From: Burkholderia sp. WSM2232
GTDB taxonomy: Bacteria; Pseudomonadota; Gammaproteobacteria; Burkholderiales; Burkholderiaceae
Direction of reading: 5' to 3'
Length of the DNA stretch: 64,000 nt
Assembly (NCBI RefSeq): GCF_000472545.1
Contig: NZ_AWZV01000014.1
Coordinates: 62,001 to 126,000, forward strand
The notes under the pieces are model-generated. The model did not search any database. It had not been told where the DNA came from and was given only the letters and a program-made list of their open reading frames with translations. The position numbers were made by a program, and so were the translations under genes. Shown in pieces: positions 45,614-54,859 of the stretch (the stretch's first letter is position 1; every line of letters starts with the position of its first letter).

Positions 45614-45642
45614 ATTCTACCATTCGCCGCGCGGCCGACCAA
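45614..45642 (-). promoter_or_regulatory. Sigma-70 promoter of tRNA-Leu
   Basis: On the minus strand TTGGTC (-35, 45642-45637) and TAGAAT (-10, 45619-45614) are separated by 17 bp, with the tRNA starting 27 bp downstream. Confidence 0.7.
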
Positions 45643-45703
45643 CCGGCCCGCCAGCCGCCGGGCCAACCCGCCAGGCCGTCACCTCCACAGTCATCCGCCA
45701 GTC

Positions 45704-45742
45704 ATAAACGTTCCCGATAATCCGCTGCGAAAACGTTTACAA
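45704..45742. promoter_or_regulatory. Two LacI-type operator-like sites before the lacI-family gene
   Basis: AAACGTT cores with the central CG step typical of LacI-family operators occur at 45706-45712 and at 45731-45738 (in TGCGAAAACGTTTACAA). Their centres are 25 bp apart. The second is 14 bp before the regulator ATG, which suggests autorepression. Confidence 0.6.
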
Positions 45743-45755
45743 CCGAGCGGAAATC

Positions 45756-46820
45756 ATGATCCCGACCATCAAGGACGTCGCCGCGCACGCGGGCTTTTCC
45801 ATTGCGACGGTCTCGCGCGCGATCAACGCGCCGCACACCGTGAATCCCGTCACGCTCGACAAGGTCCGGCAATCCATCGACGCCCTGCAGTTCCGGCCCA
45901 GTCCGCTCGGCCGTCAACTGCGCGGCGAGCGCACGCGGCTGATCGGCGTGATCGTCCCGACGCTCGCCAATCCGGTGTTCGCAGAATGCCTGCAAGGCAT
46001 CGACGAACTCGCGGCGGCGCAAGGCTATCGGCTCATGCTGATGACCACGCAGTACGACGCCGACCGCGAACGCCGCGCGATCGAAACGCTGCGCGAACAT
46101 CGCGTGGAAGGTCTCGTTCTCACGGTCGCCGACGCCGACACGCATCCGCTGCTCGACGAACTCGACCGGGACGGCCTGCTCTACGTGCTGATGCACAACG
46201 ACACGGTGCGCCGTCCGTCGGTCTCCGTCGACAACCGTCTGGCCGCCTACGACGGCGTGCGCATGCTGATCGCGCACGGCCATCGCCGCATCCTGATGCT
46301 CGCGGGCACGCTTGCCGCATCGGACCGCGCCCGTCAACGCCATCTCGGCTATGCGCAGGCCATGCAGCAGGCAGGACTCACGCCCGCGCCCGCGCCCGCG
46401 CTCGAAGTCGATTTCAACGCCGACGAACTCGCGCCCTCGGTGCTCGCCCACCTGACGCACGGCCCCCAACGCCCGAGCGCGCTTTTCTGCAGCAACGATC
46501 TGCTCGCGATGGTCGTGATGCGTGGCCTGCGCCGCGCGCGTCTGCAGATTCCGCGCGACATGTCGATTCTCGGCTTCGACGGCCTCGCGATGGGCGAACT
46601 GCTGTCGCCGCCGCTTGCGAGCGTCTGCGCGCCGAACCGTGAGATCGGCTGCGCGGCGTGGCGTCGTTTGCTCGCGCGCGTCACCGGCAGTTACGAACAG
46701 CTCGGCGACGCGCCACTCGCCTTGACGCTGCCGCACAGCCTGCGCGAAGGCGCGACCATTGCTGCCATTTCGGATCATGGCGGCCAACTTGCCATGCGTG
46801 CGGCCGCACGTTTTTCCTGA
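45756..46820 (+). CDS. LacI-family transcriptional regulator
   Basis: 354 residues. The N-terminal helix-turn-helix is IKDVAAHAGFSIATVSRAIN, followed by the hinge region FRPSPLGRQLRGERTRLIGV. The rest is a periplasmic-binding-protein-like ligand domain with FCSNDLLAMVVMRGLRRARL and MSILGFDGLAMGELLSPPLA. It is immediately followed, in the same direction, by an ABC importer and a phosphodiesterase, which it probably controls. The effector is unknown. Two operator-like sites upstream support autoregulation. Confidence 0.95.
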   Translation: MIPTIKDVAAHAGFSIATVSRAINAPHTVNPVTLDKVRQSIDALQFRPSPLGRQLRGERTRLIGVIVPTLANPVFAECLQGIDELAAAQGYRLMLMTTQYDADRERRAIETLREHRVEGLVLTVADADTHPLLDELDRDGLLYVLMHNDTVRRPSVSVDNRLAAYDGVRMLIAHGHRRILMLAGTLAASDRARQRHLGYAQAMQQAGLTPAPAPALEVDFNADELAPSVLAHLTHGPQRPSALFCSNDLLAMVVMRGLRRARLQIPRDMSILGFDGLAMGELLSPPLASVCAPNREIGCAAWRRLLARVTGSYEQLGDAPLALTLPHSLREGATIAAISDHGGQLAMRAAARFS

Positions 46821-46863
46821 GTCCTTAGCAATTCGAAGGACCACACGCCATCGGACCACAAGC

Positions 46864-48003
46864 ATGAACCACCCCCTCATTTCTTCCTGGAGAACCGCAG
46901 TGACCCGCTCGTCAACACGACTGACATCGCCGCTCACAACGCCACTCATACAGCCGCTGAAACCGGCAATGTGCCGCCTCGCGCGGTCCACCGCCTTCGC
47001 GCTCTTCGCCGGCGCGCTCATGACCGCCGCGCTTGCCATCGTCACGCCGCAAAGCGCCCGCGCGGAAGAAACCGCGATCTGCTACAACTGCCCGCCCGAA
47101 TGGGCCGACTGGGCGAGCCAGATCAAGGCGATCCAGCAGAAAACCGGCATTCGCGTGCCGTTCGACAACAAGAACTCAGGCCAGTCGATCGCGCAATTGA
47201 TGGCCGAGCAGAAGAGCCCGGTCGCAGACGTGGTGTATCTCGGCGTGTCCTCGGCATTTCAGGCGAAGGACAAGGGCGTGGTCGAGCCGTACAAGCCCGC
47301 CCACTGGAACGACATTCCCGCGAACCTGAAGGACCCGCAAGGCTACTGGTTCACGATCCACTCGGGCACGCTCGGCTTTTTCGTCAACAAGGACGCGCTC
47401 GAAGGCAAGCCGGTGCCGCGCTCGTGGGCCGATCTGCTGAAGCCGGAATACAAAGGCATGATCGGTTACCTCGATCCGTCGAGCGCCTTTGTGGGTTATG
47501 CGGGCGCGGTGGCGGTAAACCAGGCGCTTGGCGGCACGCTTGACAACTTCGAACCGGGCCTCGACTGGTTCCGCAAGCTGAAGGCGAATGCGCCGATCGT
47601 GCCGAAGCAGACCGCGTACGCCCGCGTCATGTCCGGCGAAATTCCGATCCTGCTCGACTACGATTTCGACGCCTATCGCGCGAAGTACAAAGATCACGCC
47701 AACGTCGAATTCGTCATCCCCAAGGAAGGCACGATCTCCGTGCCGTATGTGATGAGTCTCGTCAAAGGCGCGCCGCACGAAGCAAATGGCAAGAAGGTAC
47801 TGGACTTCGTGCTCTCCGACGAAGGCCAGAAGCTGTGGGCCGACGCTTATCTGCGTCCGGTGCGCGCGAACGCCATGAGCGCCGAGACCGCCGCGAAGTT
47901 TCTGCCGGCCAGCGAGTATGCCCGCGCTAAAGCAGTCGACTTCGGCAAGATGGCCGAGAAGCAGGCGAGCTTCGGCGAACGCTACCTGCAGGTGATGCAT
48001 TGA
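46864..48003 (+). CDS. ABC transporter periplasmic binding protein (iron/thiamine/phosphonate-type fold)
   Basis: 379 residues if started at 46864; an internal ATG at 46969 gives a more usual signal peptide (MCRLARSTAFALFAGALMTA, cleavage near ARA-EE). The mature protein has WADWASQIKAIQQKTGIRVP, LMAEQKSPVADVVYLGVSSA, GYWFTIHSGTLGFFVNKDAL and SWADLLKPEYKGMIGYLDPS. This is the type II binding fold of the Fbp/ThiB/2-aminoethylphosphonate group. Tyrosines for iron are not obvious, so an organic ligand is more likely. The stop overlaps the next gene's TTG start. The phosphodiesterase at the end of the operon hints at a phosphodiester ligand. Confidence 0.92.
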   Translation: MNHPLISSWRTAVTRSSTRLTSPLTTPLIQPLKPAMCRLARSTAFALFAGALMTAALAIVTPQSARAEETAICYNCPPEWADWASQIKAIQQKTGIRVPFDNKNSGQSIAQLMAEQKSPVADVVYLGVSSAFQAKDKGVVEPYKPAHWNDIPANLKDPQGYWFTIHSGTLGFFVNKDALEGKPVPRSWADLLKPEYKGMIGYLDPSSAFVGYAGAVAVNQALGGTLDNFEPGLDWFRKLKANAPIVPKQTAYARVMSGEIPILLDYDFDAYRAKYKDHANVEFVIPKEGTISVPYVMSLVKGAPHEANGKKVLDFVLSDEGQKLWADAYLRPVRANAMSAETAAKFLPASEYARAKAVDFGKMAEKQASFGERYLQVMH

Positions 48004-48824
48004 ACGACATCACGTTCCCGCTACGCTGGCGCATCGCATTGCTCGCGCCGGCGCTGGCGGTTTTCATCGCATTCTGGCTGTTGCCGATGGGTGCGCTCGC
48101 GCAACTGAGCGGCGACGGCCACGCGTTCTCCACTTATCGCGCGATGCTCACGAATCCGCGCTACATGTCGAGCCTCGGCGCAACGGTGGTGTTGTCGGCG
48201 GCGGTCACGGCGGTCACGCTGGTGCTCTCCGTGATCGCCGGCTTGCTGCTGGCACGCCGCGAATTCGCGTTCAAGCGCACGCTGCTCGCGCTACTGACGT
48301 TTCCACTCGCGTTTCCGGGCGTGGTGGTCGGCTTCATGGTCATCATGCTGGCGGGCCGTCAGGGGCTCGTGGGCGCGCTCTCGCTCAAGCTCGCCGGCGA
48401 CCGCTGGGTGTTTGCCTATTCGATGAGCGGGCTTTTTCTCGGCTACCTGTACTTCTCGATTCCGCGGGTGATCGTCACGGTAATGGCTTCGGCGACCAAA
48501 CTCGATGCTTCGCTAGAGGAAGCCGCGCGTTCGCTGGGCGCGTCGCCCTGGCGCATTACACGCGACATCGTGTTGCCCGCTCTTTCGCATGGCCTGATCG
48601 CAGCGGGCGCCGTGTGCTTCGCGACGGCAATGGGCGCATTCGGCACCGCTTTCACGCTGGCGACCGACATCGACGTACTGCCGATGACGATCTACACCGA
48701 GTTCACGCTCAACGCGAACATGGTGACAGCGGCGGGTCTGTCGATCGTGCTCGGCATCGTCACATGGGCGGTGCTCGCTCTTGCGCGCAGCATGAGCGGC
48801 TCAGCGGTGGCGGCGAGCGCATGA
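48000..48824 (+). CDS. ABC transporter permease (first)
   Basis: 274 residues from a TTG at 48000 that overlaps the binding-protein stop. RBS-like CAGGTG lies upstream. About six hydrophobic helices. The coupling loop is in LDASLEEAARSLGASPWRIT, preceding DIVLPALSHGLIAAG, as in EAAxxxGxxxxxxxxxIxLP. It pairs with the second permease to form a heterodimeric channel. Confidence 0.93.
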   Translation: MNDITFPLRWRIALLAPALAVFIAFWLLPMGALAQLSGDGHAFSTYRAMLTNPRYMSSLGATVVLSAAVTAVTLVLSVIAGLLLARREFAFKRTLLALLTFPLAFPGVVVGFMVIMLAGRQGLVGALSLKLAGDRWVFAYSMSGLFLGYLYFSIPRVIVTVMASATKLDASLEEAARSLGASPWRITRDIVLPALSHGLIAAGAVCFATAMGAFGTAFTLATDIDVLPMTIYTEFTLNANMVTAAGLSIVLGIVTWAVLALARSMSGSAVAASA

Positions 48825-48873
48825 GCGGGATCGACGACAAGGCAGCAGCACACATCCAAAGCAGGACCTTTTC

Positions 48874-49779
48874 ATGAATTCAATCACTGCCACCTCACAG
48901 GCGGCACTTCCGAGGCGCCGCGCGCGCCTGCCTATGCCCGACGCCAGAGCATGGCTCGCGGCGGGCCAATGGTTCGTCACGCTGCTGCTGTGCGCGTTTC
49001 AGATCGTGCCGGTCGCCATGTCGATCCTCGCCGGTCTCACGGTCAACTACTTCAAGGGCATCTCGAGCGGCCTCACGCTGCGCTGGCTCGGCGAAGTGTG
49101 GACGCAATATCACGGCTCCGTGTTTCTTTCACTCGAAGTCGCGGCCGCGACGCTCGTCGTCACGTTGTTGACGGGCGTGCCGGCGGGTTATGTGCTGGCG
49201 CGCAGCAAGACGCGGCTTTCGCGCGTCATCGAAGAGTTTCTGGTGCTGCCCATCGCGCTGCCTGGCCTTGCATCCGCGCTTGCGCTGCTGGTGGTTTATG
49301 GCGGCTTCACGATGTTTCGCATGAGCGTCGCGTTTATCGTGGTGGGTCACGTGGTCTTCACGCTGCCGTTCATGGTGCGCGCGGTCGCCGCCGTATGCGC
49401 GAGCAGCGATCTGCGCACGCTGGAAGAAGGCGCGGCGAGTCTCGGCGCGAGCTTCGTGCAGCGCTTCGTGACCATCGTGCTGCCCAATGCAAGGCCGGGC
49501 ATCGTGGCGGGCGCGCTCGCGGTGCTCACGCTTTCCATCGGCGAATTCAATCTGACGTGGATGCTGCATACGCCCGACACCAAGACGCTGCCGGTCGGTC
49601 TCGCCGACACGTATGCGTCGTTGCGCATCGAAATAGGCAGCGCCTACACGATTCTCTTTTTCATCATGACGATGCCGCTGCTCGTCGCCATGCAATGGCT
49701 CGGCGTCGATGCAACCGGCCAGCGCAATCCGCGCAAACACCGCGGCGCGGCTTCCAAGACATCCACCACGACGCTATGA
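48874..49779 (+). CDS. ABC transporter permease (second)
   Basis: 301 residues with RBS GCAGGA before the ATG. About six transmembrane helices, including WFVTLLLCAFQIVPVAMSIL and FLVLPIALPGLASALALLVV. The coupling motif is LRTLEEGAASLGASFVQRFV followed by TIVLPNARPGIVAGALAVLT. The stop overlaps the ATPase start as ATGA, so translation is coupled. Confidence 0.94.
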   Translation: MNSITATSQAALPRRRARLPMPDARAWLAAGQWFVTLLLCAFQIVPVAMSILAGLTVNYFKGISSGLTLRWLGEVWTQYHGSVFLSLEVAAATLVVTLLTGVPAGYVLARSKTRLSRVIEEFLVLPIALPGLASALALLVVYGGFTMFRMSVAFIVVGHVVFTLPFMVRAVAAVCASSDLRTLEEGAASLGASFVQRFVTIVLPNARPGIVAGALAVLTLSIGEFNLTWMLHTPDTKTLPVGLADTYASLRIEIGSAYTILFFIMTMPLLVAMQWLGVDATGQRNPRKHRGAASKTSTTTL

Positions 49780-50858
49780 CACTCGCCTTTGCTCCCTCTT
49801 CCATTTCCGCTTCGGTTCCGATCACGCTCACGCAGTGCGCGAAGACATTTCGCGGCACACGTGTGCTCGAACCGGTCGATCTGCGCATCGAGGCAGGCGA
49901 GACGCTGGTATTGCTCGGCCCCTCCGGCTGCGGCAAGACCACCACGCTGCGCATGATCGCAGGCCTCGAGACGCCGGACGCCGGCGGCCGCATCGCGTTC
50001 GGTGACGACGACGTCACGGCACTGCCCATCGAAAAACGTCAGGTCGGCATGGTGTTTCAAAGCTATGCGCTGTTCCCCAATCTGACGGTACGAGGCAACA
50101 TCGGCTACGGCCTGAAAATCCGCCGCATGCCCGCTGACATCGCGCGAACACGTGTGGACGAATTGCTCGGCATGATGCGTCTCACCGCGCATGCGGACAA
50201 ACCCATCGATCAGCTGTCCGGCGGCCAGCGCCAGCGCGTCGCGCTTGCCCGCGCGCTGGCCGTGCAGCCGCGCGTGCTGCTGCTCGACGAACCGCTCACG
50301 GCACTCGACGCCCGCTTGCGTGACGCATTGCGCAGCGAAATGAACGCGCTGTTGCGCGACCTCGGCATCACCACCGTCTACGTAACGCACGATCAGGCCG
50401 AGGCAATGGAACTGGGCGACCGCATCGTCGTGATGAGCGCGGGGCGTATCGAGCAGATCGGCGCACCGCGCGACATTTACTATCGCCCGGCGAATCGCGC
50501 GGTTGCGCAGTTTGTCGGCACGATCAATCGCGTGGCAGGCGAGCGCCGCGGCAACCTGCTGACGACCACGGGCGGCGAAGTGCCGCTGCCGCCGGCGCAG
50601 CGGCACGCCGCGGCACAAGCCGATGCTAAGCACGAAATTTTCTTTCGCCCCGAGGACGCCTTCCTCGCCGATCCGGCTCGAGCGCACCTGCGCGGCACCG
50701 TGCAAAGCAGCGCATTTCTCGGCGAACGCACGCGCCTGACCATTCACGGCGCCGCTCCCGATGCGTTATTCATCGACGTGGCAGGCCGCGTCGAACTCGC
50801 ACGCGGCACGCCGGTCGGCCTTTGCATCGGGCAGGACGCGCTGATTGCGCTATCGTAA
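49776..50858 (+). CDS. ABC transporter ATP-binding protein
   Basis: 360 residues from the ATG at 49776. Motifs: LLGPSGCGKTTTLRMIAGL (Walker A), VFQSYALFPNLTV (Q loop), QLSGGQRQRVALARALAV (signature), VLLLDEPLTALDARLRD (Walker B/D loop) and VTHDQAEAM (H loop). A C-terminal TOBE-like domain (about 275-360) contains IFFRPEDAF. It belongs to the PotA/FbpC/PhnT group, consistent with the binding protein. Confidence 0.95.
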   Translation: MTLAFAPSSISASVPITLTQCAKTFRGTRVLEPVDLRIEAGETLVLLGPSGCGKTTTLRMIAGLETPDAGGRIAFGDDDVTALPIEKRQVGMVFQSYALFPNLTVRGNIGYGLKIRRMPADIARTRVDELLGMMRLTAHADKPIDQLSGGQRQRVALARALAVQPRVLLLDEPLTALDARLRDALRSEMNALLRDLGITTVYVTHDQAEAMELGDRIVVMSAGRIEQIGAPRDIYYRPANRAVAQFVGTINRVAGERRGNLLTTTGGEVPLPPAQRHAAAQADAKHEIFFRPEDAFLADPARAHLRGTVQSSAFLGERTRLTIHGAAPDALFIDVAGRVELARGTPVGLCIGQDALIALS

Positions 50859-50902
50859 TGAAGCCGCGCCTTGCATCCGCGCGCAACCAACAGGACTACC
50901 CC

Positions 50903-51730
50903 ATGCTGCTGGCTCAAATTAGCGATCTGCATATCAAACGGCCTGGCGCGCTCGCCTATCGCCGTGTCGACACCGCTGCATATCTCACGCGCTGCATCGC
51001 CGCATTGAACGCGCTCGATCCTCGCCCGGACGCAGTCATCATGACAGGCGATCTCGTCGATCAGGGCGAAGCGCAACAGTACGAGCACCTGAAAGCGCTG
51101 CTCGCACCGCTCGCCATTCCCTACCTGCTCCTCGTCGGCAATCACGACGACCGCGCCGCGCTGCGCGCCGTTTTTCCCGAGCGCGCGGAATTGCACAGCG
51201 GCGGCGAGTTCGTGCAGTACGCGGTGGATGTCGGTCCGCTGCGTCTGATCGCATTGGATTCGCTGGTGCCGGGTCAAAGCGCCGGCACGCTATGCGACGC
51301 GCGGCTTGCGTGGCTCGCGGCACAGCTCGATGCGGCGAGCGGTAAGCCGACTGTGGTCGCGCTGCATCATCCGCCGTTTGCTTGCGGCGTGGGACACATG
51401 GACAAGTTGCGGCTCGATCCGCTCGCGGCGCACAGGCTCTCTACGCTGATCGCGCGTTATCCGAACGTGGAGCGTGTGATCTGCGGACATGTGCATCGTC
51501 CGATGTTCGTGCGCTTTGGCGGCACCATTGCGTGCGCGGTGCCGGCGCCCGCGCATCAGGTGGCGCTCGACCTTCGCGACGATGCGCCGTCGGCGTTCAT
51601 GATGGAGCCGCCCGCGTTTGCGCTGCATCGCTACGATGCGGTGACTGGCATCGTCACGCATCACGCCTATGTGGACGCCGCCGAGGGTCCTTATCCGTTT
51701 TATGAGCCCGAAGGCGCGTTGATCGACTGA
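50903..51730 (+). CDS. GpdQ-like metallophosphodiesterase
   Basis: 275 residues from the ATG at 50903, with AGGAC 7 nt upstream; an earlier ATG at 50858 overlaps the ATPase stop. The metal ligands are D8 and H10 (ISDLHIK), D50 (MTGDLVD), N80 (VGNHDD), H156 (LHHPPF), and H196/H198 (CGHVHRP). Their spacing nearly equals that of the 274-residue glycerophosphodiesterase GpdQ of Enterobacter aerogenes (D8, H10, D50, N80, H156, H195, H197). CpdA-like cAMP phosphodiesterase is the alternative, but linkage to an importer favours a transported diester. No signal peptide, so it acts in the cytosol after uptake. Confidence 0.9.
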   Translation: MLLAQISDLHIKRPGALAYRRVDTAAYLTRCIAALNALDPRPDAVIMTGDLVDQGEAQQYEHLKALLAPLAIPYLLLVGNHDDRAALRAVFPERAELHSGGEFVQYAVDVGPLRLIALDSLVPGQSAGTLCDARLAWLAAQLDAASGKPTVVALHHPPFACGVGHMDKLRLDPLAAHRLSTLIARYPNVERVICGHVHRPMFVRFGGTIACAVPAPAHQVALDLRDDAPSAFMMEPPAFALHRYDAVTGIVTHHAYVDAAEGPYPFYEPEGALID

Positions 51731-51751
51731 ACGCGTGTGCTCACGAGGCGC

Positions 51752-52267
51752 TCAACGCTTGACGAAGGTCTGACGCACACGCCGCGACACGCTGAAATAA
51801 GGTATGCCGAGCGCAGCGGCGACAAGCGCCTGCATGAGACCTTCAAACGGAATCGCGATGTGAACGCCGATGGCGTGCGTCATGTAATCGCCCAGCAGAT
51901 ACGCGCCTGTACGCATCACGAGAATCGCGCAGAGCCATGCCTGCACGTGGGTCGGCAAACGTGCCGACCTGCGCCACGCGAGCAGCGCGAACCAGCCAAT
52001 GCCCGCCACCATGAATGCGCCGATCAGCACGTCCAAGCCGGTCATTACCATCACCGTGCGATACCAGCCGTGCGTGCCAGGGCGCACGGAAACGGCGAGC
52101 AGTTCCCATTCGAGCATCAGGTGCAGCGAGTCGCGCATCGCCCATGCAGTGACGAACGCCCACGCGGCCAGACCGGGCAGCGCGACAAGCAGGCAGCCGC
52201 CAATGCGCCGCGGCGCGGCTTCGCCATGCGCGTGACGTCGGGTCGTGGACAGGTTGGATCGTTTCAT
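51752..52267 (-). CDS. Four-helix membrane protein, DUF2569-like
   Basis: 171 residues from the ATG at 52267. Four hydrophobic helices are visible: GGCLLVALPGLAAWAFVTAW, MVMTGLDVLIGAFMVAGIGW, AWLCAILVMRTGAYLLGDYM, and a C-terminal one around FEGLMQALVAAALGIPYFSV. The short GG-start and the layout resemble DUF2569 proteins, function unknown. It is convergent with the phosphodiesterase gene and stands alone. Confidence 0.75.
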   Translation of the reverse strand: MKRSNLSTTRRHAHGEAAPRRIGGCLLVALPGLAAWAFVTAWAMRDSLHLMLEWELLAVSVRPGTHGWYRTVMVMTGLDVLIGAFMVAGIGWFALLAWRRSARLPTHVQAWLCAILVMRTGAYLLGDYMTHAIGVHIAIPFEGLMQALVAAALGIPYFSVSRRVRQTFVKR

Positions 52268-52565
52268 TGAATCGTGCGAAATGGCTGGATAGCGCGGCGA
52301 TTCTACGAACCTTGGGCAAGCAAATCGCGCATTTTTGTCACAAGCGCAAGATGGTGCCGGCGCGGGTGCCAGCCCGAGTGCCAGAGAGCATGCGCTTCTC
52401 GCCTGTGCAGTTCGCCGCCGACACCCCGCCGTGGACACCCCGCCGTGGACAGCCCGCCCGCAGCTTGCGCAAGCAGGCCAGTGAGCCAGCACGATCTGAT
52501 GCCCTCCGGTATGATCGGCACGCTCGAGGACCGCGCACGCGCCGGTCCGCTCACTGTCTTCTGTC

Positions 52566-53765
52566 ATGTCCACGTCCAACGCGTCCACCCCCGCTTCCGC
52601 CGACCGGTCGCTGCGCGGCCTCCTGCTTCTGCTTGCCACCATTGCCGGCGTCGCGGTCGCGAACATCTATTACAACCAGCCTCTGCTCGATAACCTGCGG
52701 CACTCGTTCCCCGCGAGCGCGTCGTGGGTCGGCGTGGTGCCGGCCGTCACGCAGCTGGGCTACGCCGCCGGGATGTTGCTGCTGGCGCCGCTTGGCGACC
52801 GCTTCGACCGGCGCGCGCTGATCCTGCTGCAAACCGCGGGCATGTGCGTCGCGCTGGTCGTGGCGGCGGCCGCGCCGGCGCTGCCGGTGCTGGTCGCCGC
52901 GAGCCTCGCGATCGGTGTGCTCGCCACCATCGCGCAGCAAGCGGTGCCGTTCGCCGCCGAACTGGCGCCGCCTGCAGAGCGCGGTCATGCGGTGGGCACG
53001 GTGATGAGCGGCCTGCTGCTCGGCATCCTGCTCGCACGAACGGCCGCGGGCTTCGTCGCGCAATACTTCGGCTGGCGCGCGGTGTTCGCCGCCTCCGTGG
53101 TCGCGCTGCTGGCGCTCGCGGTGGTCATCGTCTTACGGTTGCCGAAGAGCAAGCCCACCTCCACGCTGTCCTACGGCAAGCTGCTCTTGTCGATGTGGCA
53201 TCTGGTCGTCGAACATCGCGCATTGCGTGAGGCTTCGCTGACCGGCGCGGCGATGTTCGCCGCGTTCAGCATCTTCTGGTCGGTGCTCGCGTTGCTTCTG
53301 GCCGGTCCGCCCTTTCATCTCGGACCGCAGGCCGCGGGTCTGTTCGGCATTGTCGGCGCGGCGGGCGCGCTCGCGGCGCCGCTTGCCGGCAAGTTCGCGG
53401 ACCGGCGCGGACCGCGCGCCATCATTACGCTGTCGATTGTGCTGGTGGCAATCTCCTTCGTGATCTTCGGCGTCTCCGCCACCAGCATCACCGGGCTCGT
53501 GATTGGCGTGATCGTGCTGGACGTGGGCGTGCAGGCCGCACAGATTTCGAACCAATCGCGCATCTACGCGTTAAAGCCCGACGCGCGCAGCCGCGTGAAT
53601 ACCGTGTACATGGTCGCGTATTTCATTGGCGGCGCGCTCGGCTCGGGCGTGGGCGCAGCCGTGTGGCCGGTGTTCGGGTGGGTGGGCGTGAGCGTGGCGG
53701 GTCTGCTGTTCGCGGGCCTTGCCGCGTGGAATCATCTGGCGTTGCAGACGAACACGAAACAATAA
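52566..53765 (+). CDS. MFS transporter (drug/sugar efflux type)
   Basis: 399 residues with twelve hydrophobic helices. Motifs: NIYYNQPLLDNLRHSFPASA, LGYAAGMLLLAPLGDRFDRR (motif A region), and AGKFADRRGPRAIITLSIVL in the second half. It resembles YgaY/YnfM-like efflux permeases of beta-proteobacteria. The substrate is unknown. It is divergent from the DUF2569-like gene across 298 bp, which contains a short GC-rich direct repeat (CGCCGTGGACA twice near 52428-52460). Confidence 0.93.
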   Translation: MSTSNASTPASADRSLRGLLLLLATIAGVAVANIYYNQPLLDNLRHSFPASASWVGVVPAVTQLGYAAGMLLLAPLGDRFDRRALILLQTAGMCVALVVAAAAPALPVLVAASLAIGVLATIAQQAVPFAAELAPPAERGHAVGTVMSGLLLGILLARTAAGFVAQYFGWRAVFAASVVALLALAVVIVLRLPKSKPTSTLSYGKLLLSMWHLVVEHRALREASLTGAAMFAAFSIFWSVLALLLAGPPFHLGPQAAGLFGIVGAAGALAAPLAGKFADRRGPRAIITLSIVLVAISFVIFGVSATSITGLVIGVIVLDVGVQAAQISNQSRIYALKPDARSRVNTVYMVAYFIGGALGSGVGAAVWPVFGWVGVSVAGLLFAGLAAWNHLALQTNTKQ

Positions 53766-53777
53766 CGAGGCACGCGC

Positions 53778-54227
53778 CTAGCCGTGGCTTCGGGCATACG
53801 CGTACTCGTGCAGCGCGTCGATTACGCGGTCGAATTCGAACGACTTGTCGTAGAAGTGCCGCACGCCATACTGTTCGCAGCGTTCGCGATACGCCGGCAA
53901 TGCGTGATTGGTGAGCACCGCCGCGAACACGGAGTCGATCAGCCCTTCGCGCTGCAGGTAAGCCAACACGGGCACGCCTGAACCGCGCTTGAGCTGCAGG
54001 TCGACGATGACCGCGTCGAATGCTTCGTCGCCGAGGAGCGCGATGGCTTCGTCGGCGGAATCGGCATACGCGGCCACGCGCAGCGAACCCGACGCGTCGA
54101 TGGCTTCCACCAGGCTGCGGCGGATCAGCGGCGAATCTTCGATAAGCAGCACGCGCAACGGTGCGCGGCTGGCTGACTCGGCAAGGATGTTCGATTCGCT
54201 GTTCATCGGGATCTCTCGATCGTCCAT
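53778..54227 (-). CDS. Single-domain response regulator
   Basis: 149 residues, receiver only. The acidic pocket is LLIEDSPLIRR, the phospho-acceptor D76 is in VIVDLQLKRGSG, the Thr is in AVLTNHALP and the Lys in FYDKSFEFD. No output domain follows, so it probably works as a phosphate sink or by protein contact. Its ATG overlaps the TAA of the upstream LuxR-type regulator (TAATG), which couples their translation. A downstream ATG at 54206 is a possible alternative start. Confidence 0.92.
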   Translation of the reverse strand: MDDREIPMNSESNILAESASRAPLRVLLIEDSPLIRRSLVEAIDASGSLRVAAYADSADEAIALLGDEAFDAVIVDLQLKRGSGVPVLAYLQREGLIDSVFAAVLTNHALPAYRERCEQYGVRHFYDKSFEFDRVIDALHEYAYARSHG

Positions 54228-54859
54228 TATTCGATCAAGCCGTTCTTGATCGCGTAGTAAGTGAGATCGGCATTGTTCGCCAACCGCATCTTCTCGAGCA
54301 CGCGAGCCCGGTACGTGCTCACCGTTTTCACGGACAGGTGCAACTCCTCGGCGATCTGCGTGGGAATCTGCCCTGCGGCCAGCTTGCAGAAAATCTGGAA
54401 CTCGCGCTCCGAGAGCGCCTCGTGCGGCCGCGCCGCCGCCGGTTTGTCAAGATTGTCGGCCAGCGTGTCGGCCACGGCCTCCGACAGATAACGATGCCCG
54501 CGCGCCACCGCACGAATCGCACGCACTATCTCGTCCGGCTCGCAGTCCTTGTTCAGATAACCGTTCGCGCCCGCGCGCAGCAGGTTGATTGCGTACTGGC
54601 TCTCCGGGTAGCCGGAGAGGATCAGCACGCCCTGCTCGGGGCGCACCTGCTTGATGACGCGCAGGGTGTCGATGCCGTTCTTGTCCGGCATCGCAATGTC
54701 GAGCAGCACGACGTCGAATGCCTGCTCGCGTACGAGGCTGATCGTCTCGTCGCCGGTCGCGGCTTCCGCCGCGACGCACATATCCGGCTCGTCGGCCACG
54801 AACTGTCTGAAACCCCCTCGGACGATCGCATGATCGTCAGCTATCAACACTCGAATCAT
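54227..54859 (-). CDS. NarL/FixJ (LuxR-type) response regulator
   Basis: 210 residues from the ATG at 54859. The receiver has VLIADDHAIVRGG, D54 in VVLLDIAMPDKNG, and ANGYLNKDCEPDEI containing the conserved Lys. The C-terminal LuxR helix-turn-helix reads LSEREFQIFCKLAAGQIPTQ and VKTVSTYRARVLEK. It belongs to the BvgA/EvgA-like group. The NarL-type kinase gene at 56361 is the likely partner, although transcribed in the opposite direction. Confidence 0.94.
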   Translation of the reverse strand: MIRVLIADDHAIVRGGFRQFVADEPDMCVAAEAATGDETISLVREQAFDVVLLDIAMPDKNGIDTLRVIKQVRPEQGVLILSGYPESQYAINLLRAGANGYLNKDCEPDEIVRAIRAVARGHRYLSEAVADTLADNLDKPAAARPHEALSEREFQIFCKLAAGQIPTQIAEELHLSVKTVSTYRARVLEKMRLANNADLTYYAIKNGLIE

